Below are positions 9,513-17,885 of a stretch of 50,746 nt of DNA, one piece after another (position 1 is the first letter of the stretch; each line of letters begins with the position of its first letter). The stretch lies in assembly GCA_937858995.1 (NCBI GenBank), contig CALLZC010000152.1, forward strand, positions 1-50,746. The letters run 5' to 3'. The stretch is from an uncultured Nostocoides sp. (lineage in GTDB: Bacteria > Actinomycetota > Actinomycetes > Actinomycetales > Dermatophilaceae). Under the pieces are notes generated by a model that had not been told where the DNA came from, searched no databases, and worked only from the letters and a program-made list of their open reading frames with translations. The position numbers and the translations under genes were made by a program.

Positions 9513-10415
9513 ATGCGGCTGCGCTTCCTGCTCGGTGACGTCTGGGTCGGCCTGCGTCGCAACCTCTCGATGGCCATCTCGGTGGTCTTGGTGACCATGA
9601 TCTCCCTCTTCCTGCTCGGCTTGGGTTTGCTCGCGCAACGTCAGGCCGATGTCATGAAGGGCTATTGGTATGACCGGGTCCAGGTCTCCATCTTCTTGTG
9701 CACCGCGACCTCGCGCACCCCATGCACAGGCCCGGTGACCGAGGACCAGAAGCAGAATGTCCGCTCCCAGTTGGAGCAGCTGCGCCCGCTCGTCAAGGAG
9801 GTCTTCTTCGAATCCGAGCAGGAGGCATTCGACCGCTTCCGGGAGCAGTTCAAGGATTCCCCGATCCTGGGCAATATCAAGGTGGGGGAGATCCCCTCGA
9901 GCTATCGCGTGCAGCTCTCGGATCCTTCGAAGTATGAGGTCGTAGCCTCGACCTTCGAGAACGCCCCCGGGGTGTCGTCGGTCCAGGACCAAAAGCAGGT
10001 CCTGGAGCGGCTGTTCACCATCTTGAACAAGTTCACCCGGTATGCCGTGGCCCTGGCGGTCCTGATGGTCCTGTGTGCGGTGCTGCTCATGGCCACGACG
10101 ATCCGCCAGGCCGCCTTCAGTCGCCGCCGCGAGATCGGGATCATGCGGCTGGTGGGGGCCTCCAATATGGCCATTCGGCTGCCCTTCATCGCCGAAACGC
10201 TCATCGCCGCCCTGGTCGGCGCCGGCCTAGCCCTCGGGCTGCTCTTTGCCGCCATGCGGGCCCTGGTCGGCGACAACAGCCGCAATGTCGTGCTGCGGCA
10301 GGTCGCCATCGGCACCACCGACATTTGGCATATCGCCCCGATCCTGGGGGGGATGGCGTTCGCCTTGGCGATCATCACCTCGACGATCACGCTCTGGCGC
10401 TACTTGCGGGTCTAG
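9513..10415 (+). CDS. ftsX: Cell-division protein FtsX
   Basis: The membrane partner of FtsE, which passes the ATP signal across the membrane to a hydrolase activator. The 300-residue protein has one N-terminal membrane helix (residues about 21-42, SVVLVTMISLFLLGLGLLA), a large extracytoplasmic domain to about residue 170, and three C-terminal helices (RYAVALAVLMVLCAVLLM, IAETLIAALVGAGLALGL, HIAPILGGMAFALAIITS). The extracellular domain has two Cys residues flanking TATSRTPCTG near residues 64-72, a likely disulfide. There is no gap to ftsE. The hydrolase it would control is probably the M23 protein encoded next. Confidence 0.96.
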   Translation: MRLRFLLGDVWVGLRRNLSMAISVVLVTMISLFLLGLGLLAQRQADVMKGYWYDRVQVSIFLCTATSRTPCTGPVTEDQKQNVRSQLEQLRPLVKEVFFESEQEAFDRFREQFKDSPILGNIKVGEIPSSYRVQLSDPSKYEVVASTFENAPGVSSVQDQKQVLERLFTILNKFTRYAVALAVLMVLCAVLLMATTIRQAAFSRRREIGIMRLVGASNMAIRLPFIAETLIAALVGAGLALGLLFAAMRALVGDNSRNVVLRQVAIGTTDIWHIAPILGGMAFALAIITSTITLWRYLRV

Positions 10416-10474
10416 TTCGGCCCTGGCGACACGCCAAACATCGGGGTTTACTGGCCGGTCACGAAGGCTGTGGC

Positions 10475-10480
10475 TACCCT
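10475..10480 (+). promoter_or_regulatory. -10 element of the M23 gene, leaderless type
   Basis: TACCCT lies 8 nt before the ATG at 10489. It suggests the hydrolase gene has its own promoter besides read-through from ftsEX. Confidence 0.45.
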
Positions 10481-10488
10481 TGGGACCG

Positions 10489-11838
10489 ATGATGCACGTG
10501 GGACGACCAAAGCGCGCCCGCCGGAGCGCGGCCTGGGCTGCCTCGCTGGCGGCGATGACGCTCGCTGGCGGCGTGGTGATCGGCACTCCGGCCACCGCCG
10601 ACCTTCGCGACGACCAACGTAAGGTCAAGGCGCGCATCAGCGCGCTGCACGACGACCTGGAACACACCTCGGCGCAACTGGCTCGGGCCATGAAGGAACT
10701 CCAGGAAACCCGGAGCAAGCTTCCCGCGGCTCGCAATGCACTGGCCGCGGCGCGGCAGGCCCAGCAGGACGCGCAGGCCCGCAACGAGCAGGCCAAGGCC
10801 GACCTGGCCGTCGCGCGCGCCGACGAGCAGAAGGCCCGCGAACAGTTGGCCGCCACGCAGGCCGCGCTGGAAGAGACCCGCAGCCAGGTGGCCGGCTTCG
10901 CGGCCCAGCTGTATGAGGAGCAGGGCACGGGGACCCTGGCGGTGGCGCTGGATGCAGCCGACCCGCAGCAACTCGCCGACCGGATGGCGTTGAACGAGGT
11001 GTTGGGCGAGATCCAGAGCGGGGCATTGCAGGACTTGGCGACGACGAGTGCCTCGCTGGTGGCGACCCAAGACTTCCTGGCCGCGACCCGAGCCAAGGTG
11101 GCGATTGCCCAGGCGGCCACCGAGGCGGCCTTGGCCGCCGCCGCCGCCAGCGCCGCGGCGGCCGCGGCCGCGCAGGCACAATTGGAGGATCTGGAGGCCC
11201 GTCAGGCCAACGCGACCGGCGCACTGGAGCGCGAGAAGGCGTCCGAGAAGCAGCGGTATGACGACCTCACCACTCAGTCGGATCAGATCGCTGCCCGGCT
11301 GGCAGAGATTGCCCGCCAGGAGGAGGCCGCGCGCAAGGCGGAAGAGGAACGCAAGCGTCGCGAAGCCTTAGCCGCGCAGAACAATGGTTCGGGTGGCGGA
11401 CCGAAGCCCAAGCCCAGCCCGAGCGCCAATCCGCCGGCCAGCGGTGGCTTCCTGTCGGCTCCGGTGCGCACCGGGTGGGTCTCCTCGGAATTCGGCTGGC
11501 GGGTGCACCCGATCCTCGGGTATGCCCGGTTGCATGCCGGGCGGGACTATGCCGCCGGGTGCGGCACCCCGGTGTATGCCGCGGCGCCCGGCACGGTCGT
11601 CTCCGCGGGCTGGGGCGGGGGCTATGGGAACCAGGTCATCGTGGCGCATGGGCAGGTGAGCGGCGGATCGCTGGCCACGACCTACAACCATCTGCAGTCG
11701 ATGGCCGTCGGCGGTGGCTCGGTGGCTCGCGGCCAACTGGTTGGCTATGTCGGGACGACCGGTCTATCCACCGGCTGTCACCTGCACTTCGAAGCCCGCC
11801 TCAACGGGGTCCCCAAGGATCCCCGGACCTGGCTCTAA
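10489..11838 (+). CDS. Secreted coiled-coil M23 (LytM) endopeptidase, EnvC/RipC-like
   Basis: A 449-residue exported protein. A basic N-terminus and hydrophobic segment ([19 protein letters not shown]) form a signal peptide ending near TPATA. Residues about 40-300 are a long Ala/Gln/Glu-rich coiled coil, then a [11 protein letters not shown] linker, then an M23 domain with HAGRDYA (HxxxD), YNHL and HLHFE zinc and catalytic motifs, all intact. FtsEX in other bacteria docks on coiled-coil activators or hydrolases (EnvC in E. coli, PcsB in streptococci, RipC in mycobacteria). Position directly after ftsX and this architecture suggest the same role in daughter-cell separation. Two adjacent in-frame ATGs (10489, 10492) are equally good. 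Confidence 0.9.
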   Translation: MMHVGRPKRARRSAAWAASLAAMTLAGGVVIGTPATADLRDDQRKVKARISALHDDLEHTSAQLARAMKELQETRSKLPAARNALAAARQAQQDAQARNEQAKADLAVARADEQKAREQLAATQAALEETRSQVAGFAAQLYEEQGTGTLAVALDAADPQQLADRMALNEVLGEIQSGALQDLATTSASLVATQDFLAATRAKVAIAQAATEAALAAAAASAAAAAAAQAQLEDLEARQANATGALEREKASEKQRYDDLTTQSDQIAARLAEIARQEEAARKAEEERKRREALAAQNNGSGGGPKPKPSPSANPPASGGFLSAPVRTGWVSSEFGWRVHPILGYARLHAGRDYAAGCGTPVYAAAPGTVVSAGWGGGYGNQVIVAHGQVSGGSLATTYNHLQSMAVGGGSVARGQLVGYVGTTGLSTGCHLHFEARLNGVPKDPRTWL

Positions 11839-11933
11839 ACCAGGCGGACGCACCGCATACGGGCCAGGTAGCCTGTTCGGGCACCGCGCGACGCGGCGCG
11901 GATCGACGAAACCTCGAGCAAAGGGCGGAGCAG

Positions 11934-12401
11934 GTGGCCAAGGACAGCGGGCGCAAGGTCATCGCGAGCAATCGCAAGGCCCGTCACGACTACCTCATCG
12001 AGGACACCCTGGAGGCAGGGCTGGCGCTGATGGGCACCGAGGTGAAATCGCTGCGCATGGGACGGGCCTCGCTCGCCGACGGCTTCGCCACGTTCTATGG
12101 CGATGAATTGTGGCTCGAGGGCGTGCACATCCCCGAGTACGTCCAGGGCACCTGGACCAACCACACGCCGCGGCGACGGCGCAAACTGCTGCTGCACCGC
12201 AGTCAACTGGCCAAGCTGCACGCCGCGACCCGCCAGAGCGGCCGCACCATCGTGCCCTTGGCGTTGTATTTCGTCGACGGGCGCGCCAAGGTCGAGTTGG
12301 GGGTGGCGACCGGCAAGAAGGCGTATGACAAGCGGCACGCGCTGCGGGAGCGTCAGGATCAGCGCGATATCGCCCGGGCGCTGCACGTGCGCGGGGAGTA
12401 G
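11934..12401 (+). CDS. smpB: SsrA-binding protein SmpB
   Basis: SmpB binds tmRNA and delivers it to stalled ribosomes. The 155-residue protein has [41 protein letters not shown] and the C-terminal tail [14 protein letters not shown]...RDIARALH that mimics the anticodon arm. The start is GTG at 11934 with GCGGAG just upstream; the open frame extends much further back but only through the M23 gene in another frame. A TAGCCT hexamer at 11869-11874 could be its own -10. Its RNA partner ssrA lies about 3 kb downstream. Confidence 0.96.
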   Translation: MAKDSGRKVIASNRKARHDYLIEDTLEAGLALMGTEVKSLRMGRASLADGFATFYGDELWLEGVHIPEYVQGTWTNHTPRRRRKLLLHRSQLAKLHAATRQSGRTIVPLALYFVDGRAKVELGVATGKKAYDKRHALRERQDQRDIARALHVRGE

Positions 12402-12406
12402 CACGG

Positions 12407-14377
12407 ATGCGACGGTTGGTTCTCAGCGCGCTTGCCGCGCTCGCGCTCATCCTCGGGGTGGCGCCCGCGCTGGCGCACGCCTCGGGCCTGGATCGGGCTA
12501 CCTTCCTGGACCGGGGCTTCGCGGCGGTGGGCAGCGGCGAGCGCATCGGCTCCTATGTCAACGCCATGGAGCTGCGCCGGGACGGCTCGGTCGCCATCAC
12601 CGAGACCATCGAGCACATCTTCCCCGACGGCGCCGAGCGCCACGGGATCACCCGCGACATCCGGGTGCGGGCCGGCTACCAGGACCGCGACGACGTCTAC
12701 CGCTACTACCGGTTGAGCGACCTGCAGGTCTCCTCCCCGAGCGGCGCGCCCGTCGATGTCCAGGAGAGCGACTTCGGTGCCTACGTGCACCTGCGTATCG
12801 GCAGCCCCGATGAGGTCGTCAGCGGGACGCACACCTATGTGATCGCCTACACGCTCGCAGACGTGGTCAATGTCATCGACACCGAGCGTGCCGAGTTCGT
12901 CCACGACGTCGTGGGAATCGCCAACGAGCAGTGGTATGACGAGATCGTCGCCACCGTGGCCGCGCCGGAGGTGCCCCTGCAGGTCGGCTGCAATTACGGC
13001 GGCCAAGGGTCGGACTCGCTGTGCGAGTCCAGCGGCGGGTCACCATCGAGTTTCGGCCACTCCGACTTGGAGCCGGGACAGGCGATGACGGTCGCGCTCT
13101 CGCTGCCGCGCTCGGCCTTCGACGGGGAGATCGGGCCCAATCTCATCGAGGGATCCACGAGCAACGAGGACATTGGCGCCGACGACGTCTCGCCGGCGCT
13201 CACGCGCCGGCTCGGGCAACTGACCGGCGGACTGGGACTCTTCATACCGCTGCTTGCGGCGGCCGGCATGGCCACCTTGGTCTGGACCCGAGGCCGCGAC
13301 GAGGCGTATGCCGGGCTCACCCCCGGCTTGACCCCAGGGGCGGGCGAGCAGGCATCCATCATTCGCCGCGCCCGCCCGGCACCGATCGCCGTCGCGTTCA
13401 CCCCGCCCGCGGGCGTGCAGCCCGGAATGATCGGCACGCTGATCGATGAGAGCGCCGACACCGTCGACGTGACGGCGACCCTGCTCGACCTGGCCGTCCG
13501 AGGCTTCTTGACCATCACCGAAACCGAGAAGGCCTGGCGGCGCACCGACTGGCTGCTCACGCAAACCACCCCGCCGCCGAATGCCCGGGCCCTCAGCGAC
13601 TACGAAGAGGTGCTCCTGCAGGGCGTGTTCGCCGATGGTCCACGGGTGCGGCTGTCGGAGTTGAAGAACACCTTCGCATCGACGCTGACCGCGGTCCAGG
13701 GGTCGATGTATGGCGAGGTCGTGCGGCGCGGCTGGTTCCGACGCTCCCCGCAGAGCCAGCGCAACTCCTGGTCGGGTCTGGGCGCGGTGCTCTTCTTCCT
13801 CGGACTGGCTGCCATCTTCTTCCTGGGCAATGTCCTGCCGGCCGGGCGCCCGCTGTCGGCGTTGCCCCTCTCGGGCACCACGATCCTCGGCCTGGGCCTG
13901 ATCGTCAGCGCGCTGATCGTCAACCTCCTAGGCCGTCGGATGGCGTCGCGCACCGCCGACGGCAGTGCGGTGCTCGCCCAAGCGCTGGGGTTCCGGCAGT
14001 ATCTCGTCACCGCCGAGGCCAACCAGATCCGGTTCGAGGAGGCGCAGCAGATCTTCTCCGCCTTCCTGCCGTATGCCATCGTCTTCGGAGTCGCCGAGAA
14101 GTGGGCCAAGACCTTCCAGGAGGTTGCGGCGGCCGCCGCCGCCGCGGGCGTGGCCATCAACGCCCCGAACTGGTATGTCGGTCCCAGCTGGGGCACCGGC
14201 GGGATGTTCGACTCGGTCACCTCCGGAGTCGACGACTTTGCCACGCAAGCGGCAGGGACGTTCATCTCGACCCCCGGTTCCTCCGGCGACAGCGTCTTCT
14301 CCGGGGGCGGCGGGTTCTCGGGGGGCGGCGGATTCTCCGGTGGTGGCGGCGGCGGCTCCTCCGGCGGTAGTTGGTAG
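12407..14377 (+). CDS. DUF2207 membrane protein with glycine-rich tail
   Basis: A 656-residue predicted envelope protein of unknown function. It has a signal peptide (VLSALAALALILGVAPALAHA), an extracytoplasmic DUF2207 beta-domain of about 200 residues beginning at YVNAMELRRDGSVAITETI, a membrane helix near residues 270-290, a cytoplasmic segment, two adjacent helices near residues 460-505, and a C-terminal domain ending in a run of Ser-Gly-Gly repeats (SGGGGFSGGGG). It starts 6 bp after smpB, so the two are likely cotranscribed. The glycine-rich end is typical of the family. I see no catalytic motif. Confidence 0.85.
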   Translation: MRRLVLSALAALALILGVAPALAHASGLDRATFLDRGFAAVGSGERIGSYVNAMELRRDGSVAITETIEHIFPDGAERHGITRDIRVRAGYQDRDDVYRYYRLSDLQVSSPSGAPVDVQESDFGAYVHLRIGSPDEVVSGTHTYVIAYTLADVVNVIDTERAEFVHDVVGIANEQWYDEIVATVAAPEVPLQVGCNYGGQGSDSLCESSGGSPSSFGHSDLEPGQAMTVALSLPRSAFDGEIGPNLIEGSTSNEDIGADDVSPALTRRLGQLTGGLGLFIPLLAAAGMATLVWTRGRDEAYAGLTPGLTPGAGEQASIIRRARPAPIAVAFTPPAGVQPGMIGTLIDESADTVDVTATLLDLAVRGFLTITETEKAWRRTDWLLTQTTPPPNARALSDYEEVLLQGVFADGPRVRLSELKNTFASTLTAVQGSMYGEVVRRGWFRRSPQSQRNSWSGLGAVLFFLGLAAIFFLGNVLPAGRPLSALPLSGTTILGLGLIVSALIVNLLGRRMASRTADGSAVLAQALGFRQYLVTAEANQIRFEEAQQIFSAFLPYAIVFGVAEKWAKTFQEVAAAAAAAGVAINAPNWYVGPSWGTGGMFDSVTSGVDDFATQAAGTFISTPGSSGDSVFSGGGGFSGGGGFSGGGGGGSSGGSW

Positions 14378-14465
14378 CTCGCCTGCCGGTGGCCTGCGTG
14401 CCCCCGCGGGATGCCGCCGCTGCCGGGTTGCCGCCGGGGCACGGGTGCGCTGGTTGCTTCGGTTG

Positions 14466-14487
14466 CCGGGGTGTGCGGGCGCCCCGG
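14466..14487. terminator. Possible bidirectional terminator hairpin
   Basis: CCGGGG (14466-14471) pairs with CCCCGG (14482-14487) between two convergent genes. No U-tract follows, so the assignment is weak. Confidence 0.3.
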
Positions 14488-14492
14488 TCAGG

Positions 14493-15365
14493 TCAGCAGG
14501 TGGCCAGCATCTGCCGCAAGGCGTCCCGCTCCGCAGGGATGACGGTGAGTCGATAGGTCGACTTGACCTCGACATAGGCGCGGGCGAACCGGCACTGGTA
14601 CGCGGGGCGTGGCCGCCAACTCTCGGCCCCGCGATAGCTCTTGTCGAAGTTGGTGGCGGCCGCGACGGCATACAGCTCATGGATCGAGGTGTCGTTGGCA
14701 AACTGGACCCGACGCTGCGCCGGCCAGGCGCGGGCGCCGGAGACCCAGGCATTGAAGAGCGAAACGACATGGTCGATCTGGATGCTCGCGGCGATCCGGG
14801 GGTCTTTCATATTCGTGCCGACCAGCCGCTCCCCGGTGTAGGCATCGAGCCAGGTCCCGGACAGCACCTCCCGGCATCCGGTCGCGTGGCTGGCAATGAT
14901 GCCCAGGCGCACCTCTCGGCCTTGGCGCCGCAGGGTGTCTTGGCGCGCGCTACAGCCATTGCCGTCCAGATCCGGCCAGGTCGAGGGGCCGAATGCGGAG
15001 CGGCAGAAGTCGTCGCCGCGGCTGCGCTCGGCGATCACCAAGGCGTCGAGGGCGCGCAGGGACGCCGCCGTTCCGGGCATCGGGGTGAGGTGCCGCGAGA
15101 CCGGGGTGCCGGGGAGGGCGGTGTTCTCGCGACACCCGGCCGGCGCGCCGGTGGGCCCGGTGCCGGTGGGCCCGGTGCCGGTGGGTCGGGTGTCGGTCGG
15201 CCTGGTTCCAGTGCTCGGGCTGGGTGGCCGAGCCGGGCCCGCCGTCGCGGAGTCCGTCCCGGTCCTCGGGGTGGGAAGGTCGGGGTCAGGCAGGAGGGCA
15301 CAGCCGGCCAGCGCGGTCAGGAGTGCGGCGGTGACCCCGGCGCGCAGGGCGCGGGCACCCGTCAT
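14493..15365 (-). CDS. Lipoprotein HNH-family nuclease (DUF1524-type)
   Basis: A 290-residue exported protein. Residues 1-20 form a lipoprotein signal with lipobox LAGC, then about 60 residues of Pro/Thr/Gly repeats (PTGTGPTGTGPTG) act as a wall-spanning linker. The C-terminal 190 residues carry the DUF1524 HNH pattern: IQIDHVVSLFNAW with the DH pair, then FANDTSIHEL and the Asn in AATNFDKSYRG, plus SWRP and several Cys (CRSAF, GNGC, GCREV, YQC) likely disulfide-bonded. Such proteins are secreted or surface nucleases, perhaps for nutrient DNA or competition. The ATG at 15365 has a clear GGAGG upstream; longer starts run into the tmRNA promoter region. Confidence 0.85.
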   Translation of the reverse strand: MTGARALRAGVTAALLTALAGCALLPDPDLPTPRTGTDSATAGPARPPSPSTGTRPTDTRPTGTGPTGTGPTGAPAGCRENTALPGTPVSRHLTPMPGTAASLRALDALVIAERSRGDDFCRSAFGPSTWPDLDGNGCSARQDTLRRQGREVRLGIIASHATGCREVLSGTWLDAYTGERLVGTNMKDPRIAASIQIDHVVSLFNAWVSGARAWPAQRRVQFANDTSIHELYAVAAATNFDKSYRGAESWRPRPAYQCRFARAYVEVKSTYRLTVIPAERDALRQMLATC

Positions 15366-15387
15366 ACGGCGACCTCCAGGAATGGAC

Positions 15388-15416
15388 TTGGGCGGGGCGG
15401 CGTTAGCCGTCATACT
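15388..15416 (+). promoter_or_regulatory. Candidate ssrA promoter
   Basis: TTGGGC (15388-15393), a 17-bp spacer and CATACT (15411-15416) would start a transcript about 58 nt before the mature tmRNA 5' end, leaving a leader for 5' processing. The -35 match is weak. Confidence 0.35.
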
Positions 15417-15480
15417 GAAAGTATTGCGTCGCAGCCGCGCGCAACATGACAAGTCCACAGCGTGATGGAACGTCCCCCAC

Positions 15481-15842
15481 GGGGGTGATCGGTTTCGACA
15501 TTGGTCGGTTTTCCAGGGGAAGCGGGTCGAGGATGCACGGTTATCTCGTCAACGCTCCGTGCAACCAATAGGTGCCAATTCACAGCGCACCGACTTCGCC
15601 CTCGCTGCCTAAGCGAGCCTGAAGTCCGTTGGCCTATGCATGATCTCGGCATAGTCACCAGCGTCAGCTAGAGATCTTGCTGCGTCACCTCGCCGGGGGG
15701 TGGCGCGGGACTCCTACCCGGCTGGGCCTGTCAGGGAACGTGTGCGCGCGCGTCCTGGGGCCGAGAAAATCCTTAGCGCACTGCACCCGGAGAAGTCCTG
15801 GTTCGCCGTCAGTGGACGCGGGTTCGATTCCCGCCACCTCCA
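15481..15842 (+). ncRNA. ssrA: Transfer-messenger RNA (tmRNA)
   Basis: tmRNA rescues stalled ribosomes with SmpB and tags the nascent chain for proteolysis. The 5' end reads GGGGGTGATCGGTTTCGACA and the 3' end GGTTCGATTCCCGCCACCTC plus CA; GGGGGTG (15481-15487) pairs with CACCTCC (15835-15841) as the acceptor stem, with A15842 as discriminator and no encoded CCA. The tag frame starts at GCC 15574 and ends at TAA 15610-15612, encoding ANSQRTDFALAA, which finishes in the ALAA degron recognised by Clp proteases. The gene lies 15 bp from the end of a convergent protein gene. Confidence 0.95.
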
Positions 15843-15856
15843 CCTCGAACGATCCA

Positions 15857-16501
15857 TCACGCTGTGGCACCTGTCCCGCTGGGGGCGGGCTCCAACGTGA
15901 GCGCCCAGTGATCGCCCTCGGGGGTGAAGCCGAGCCGTTCGTAGTGTGTGGTGATCATCCCCGGGCGGGTCAGGATTCGGCGCACGCCTTGGCGCTGGAA
16001 GAGGCCCGAGTCGCGGAAGACGAACTCTCCCGGCGAGAAGTCCCGATAGGGCGCCGTCACATAGTCCAGATCGATCTGCGCGACCCCCGCCCCGGCATCG
16101 TGGACCAGAACGACTCCGGCCGTGGTGTCGCCATGTTGCAGCAGATACGCCGAAGAGTCGGGGTCGACGCCGGCGAAGCCGGGGTTGTACTTGGCGATAT
16201 CGCTCTGGTGGCGCGCCACGAAGTGCACCAGGCTCGGGTCCTGCGCCGCGACCGCCACGACCTCGTATGCGGTGCCCGCGCCCCGGTGCTCACGGCGCAG
16301 TTTGATGATGTAGTAGATGTTCAGCACGGCCAGCGCGAAGTTCATCGCGACCATCGACCAGACGCTGATGCCCCAGTTGAAGACGAGCAACGCCAGCGTG
16401 GCGGCGAGGTTGAGCAGGCGCAAGCGCAGGATGCGAGTCTGCATCACCGAGACGATCAGCAGCGCCGAGCCGGCCCAACCGAGGATGTCAAGCCACGACA
16501 T
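15857..16501 (-). CDS. YgjV-like membrane protein with C-terminal acetyltransferase-like domain
   Basis: A 214-residue protein in two parts. Residues 1-70 carry three closely spaced hydrophobic segments (ILGWAGSALLIVSVM, LLNLAATLALLVFNWGI, MVAMNFALAVLNIYYII) resembling YgjV-type inner-membrane proteins. Residues about 85-205 are soluble with YLLQHGDTTAGVVLVHD, IDLDYVTAPYRDFSPGEFVF and MITTHYERLGF, which looks like a degenerate GNAT fold (final strand and helix before YERLGF). The Q/R-x-x-G-x-G/A acetyl-CoA loop is not clear. AGAAGGAG precedes the ATG. It follows the SIMPL gene on the minus strand and ends 15 bp from the tmRNA. Confidence 0.6.
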   Translation of the reverse strand: MSWLDILGWAGSALLIVSVMQTRILRLRLLNLAATLALLVFNWGISVWSMVAMNFALAVLNIYYIIKLRREHRGAGTAYEVVAVAAQDPSLVHFVARHQSDIAKYNPGFAGVDPDSSAYLLQHGDTTAGVVLVHDAGAGVAQIDLDYVTAPYRDFSPGEFVFRDSGLFQRQGVRRILTRPGMITTHYERLGFTPEGDHWALTLEPAPSGTGATA

Positions 16502-16542
16502 ACCGAAACTCCTTCTGTGAGTGAAAGATCAAGCCCTGAGCG

Positions 16543-17175
16543 TCAGGCCCAGGCCCAGCGCACGGTCACGTGTGCGGAGACCGCATTCTCGCCGACCTCG
16601 ACGGCCATCCCGGCGGCGGTGTCCTCACTGCCGAACTTCATCATCGCCCCTCGGGCCACCGGGCCGGGGAAGGCGGGGGCGGGGGAGTCGACGACGAAGA
16701 GGACGGGTCCCAGTTGCCGTCCCGCGAGGTCGGCGAACTGGTGTGCCTTGCGCGCGGCGTCCTCGAAGGCGCCCTGCCGGGCCAGGGTCAGCAAAGGGGC
16801 TGGGTCGTCGATCTGAAGCCCGATGTTGTCGACGGTCAGGGTGTTGCCGATGGCCGCGGAGAAGGCATTGATCAGGGTCCCCACGAGGGCACGGTCCCGC
16901 ACCCGCAGCCTCAGTGACTGTTGGGCAAGGTAGCCGATGACGGAGACCCCCTGCTGGTCATACTGCGGGTACACCGACGCCGAGGTGGTCTGCAGGTCGC
17001 GCCCCGCCAACGAGTGCTGGCGGGCGATGTCGATGATCGCCGCCATCCCGTGATCAGCTGCGCCCAGCGCCTCGGCGACCGAAGCGCCCGGGCTGCGGAC
17101 GGACAAGTCGAGCGAGACGACATCCGGGGCTGCACTGGCTGAGCCGACCCCGGTCATTTCCACGAAGGCATCCAT
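16543..17175 (-). CDS. SIMPL domain (DUF541) protein
   Basis: A 210-residue protein with the SIMPL fold: an N-terminal strand VEMTGVGSASAAPDVVSLDL, a middle VYPQYDQQGVSVIGYLAQQSLRLRVRD and a Lys/Ala helix DAARKAHQFADLAG. Family members form oligomeric barrels, often periplasmic and of unknown role. No signal peptide is seen with the ATG at 17175, which is supported by TACTCT 7 nt upstream, so this copy looks cytoplasmic. An upstream in-frame ATG (17289) would place the start inside the divergent yqgE gene. Its likely operon partner is the YgjV-like gene 41 bp downstream. Confidence 0.82.
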   Translation of the reverse strand: MDAFVEMTGVGSASAAPDVVSLDLSVRSPGASVAEALGAADHGMAAIIDIARQHSLAGRDLQTTSASVYPQYDQQGVSVIGYLAQQSLRLRVRDRALVGTLINAFSAAIGNTLTVDNIGLQIDDPAPLLTLARQGAFEDAARKAHQFADLAGRQLGPVLFVVDSPAPAFPGPVARGAMMKFGSEDTAAGMAVEVGENAVSAHVTVRWAWA

Positions 17176-17182
17176 GTGCGGC

Positions 17183-17188
17183 AGAGTA
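17183..17188 (-). promoter_or_regulatory. -10 element of the SIMPL gene, leaderless type
   Basis: TACTCT on the minus strand ends 7 nt before the ATG at 17175 and decides that start. Confidence 0.5.
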
Positions 17189-17253
17189 GTGTCAAATGTC
17201 GCCAACGTCGTCGCACTCGCCGGGTGCCACGCTGGTCCGGCCCCAGCGTGGGC

Positions 17254-17259
17254 AACAAT
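17254..17259 (+). promoter_or_regulatory. Possible -10 element of yqgE, leaderless type
   Basis: AACAAT lies 7 nt before the ATG at 17267. The match is only moderate, but the spacing fits other genes in the window. Confidence 0.35.
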
Positions 17260-17266
17260 GATGGGC

Positions 17267-17830
17267 ATGAGCGCAGGTTCAGAGCTCACGGGTCAGCTCC
17301 TGGTGGCTACCCCCCAGATCGACGAGGGGATCTTCTATCGCTGCGTGGTGCTGCTGCTGCATCACGGACCTGACGGGGCGCAGGGCGTGGTCCTAGGTCG
17401 CGCGCTGCCGGCCCTGGTCGACGCCGTGCTCCCCGGCTGGGGAAGCAGCGATCGGGGATCGGGGATGTTGTTCCAGGGCGGGCCGGTCGAGGTCGACTCG
17501 GCCCTCGCGGTCGCGCAGGTGCCTGGCATCGGGGAACCCCTGCCCGGGGTGCGCGGGATCTTCAGCGGCATCGGCCTGGTCGATCTGGACAGCGACCCCG
17601 CACTGGTGCTCCCAACGGTCGAGCGCCTGCGAGTCTTCGCGGGCTATTCGGGGTGGGCGCCGGGGCAACTGGAGATGGAGATCGCCCGCGGGAGTTGGTA
17701 TGTCGTCGCGCGCGCCGTAGGGGATGCTTTCGCCCCGGCCGAGTGCAACCTCTGGCGAGAGGTTCTGGCCCGCCAGCGGGGGCCGCTGGCCCTGGTCGCG
17801 ACCTATCCCGCGGACCCGGGGCTGAACTGA
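17267..17830 (+). CDS. YqgE/AlgH family protein (DUF179)
   Basis: A 187-residue protein of the YqgE/AlgH fold, widespread and of unknown biochemical function. It starts with the family signature LTGQLLVATPQIDEGIFYRCVVLLLHHGPDGAQGVVLGRAL, and has FQGGPVEVDSALAV, FAGYSGWAPGQLEMEI with the conserved Gly-Tyr-Ser-Gly-Trp, GSWYVV and a final LWREVLARQ. Several upstream ATG/GTG codons exist in frame, but the ATG at 17267 fits the family N-terminus. No associated pathway is evident from neighbours. Confidence 0.9.
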   Translation: MSAGSELTGQLLVATPQIDEGIFYRCVVLLLHHGPDGAQGVVLGRALPALVDAVLPGWGSSDRGSGMLFQGGPVEVDSALAVAQVPGIGEPLPGVRGIFSGIGLVDLDSDPALVLPTVERLRVFAGYSGWAPGQLEMEIARGSWYVVARAVGDAFAPAECNLWREVLARQRGPLALVATYPADPGLN

Positions 17831-17871
17831 AGGCTCACACCTGGATCAGGGCGCCACCGGGCTGGCTCGCC

Positions 17872-17877
17872 TACACT
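17872..17877 (+). promoter_or_regulatory. -10 element of the DUF3039 gene, leaderless type
   Basis: TACACT lies 8 nt before the ATG at 17886 with no Shine-Dalgarno sequence between. Confidence 0.5.
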
Positions 17878-17885
17878 GCCGCCCT

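Noticed and set aside
11828-11844. Hairpin CCTGG/CCAGG at the end of the M23 gene as a terminator
   Set aside because: The stem is only 5 bp, includes the stop codon and has no U-tract.
11868-11874. TAGCCT before smpB as a leaderless promoter
   Set aside because: It is about 60 nt before the GTG and a ribosome site is present, so it would be a normal leadered promoter at best.
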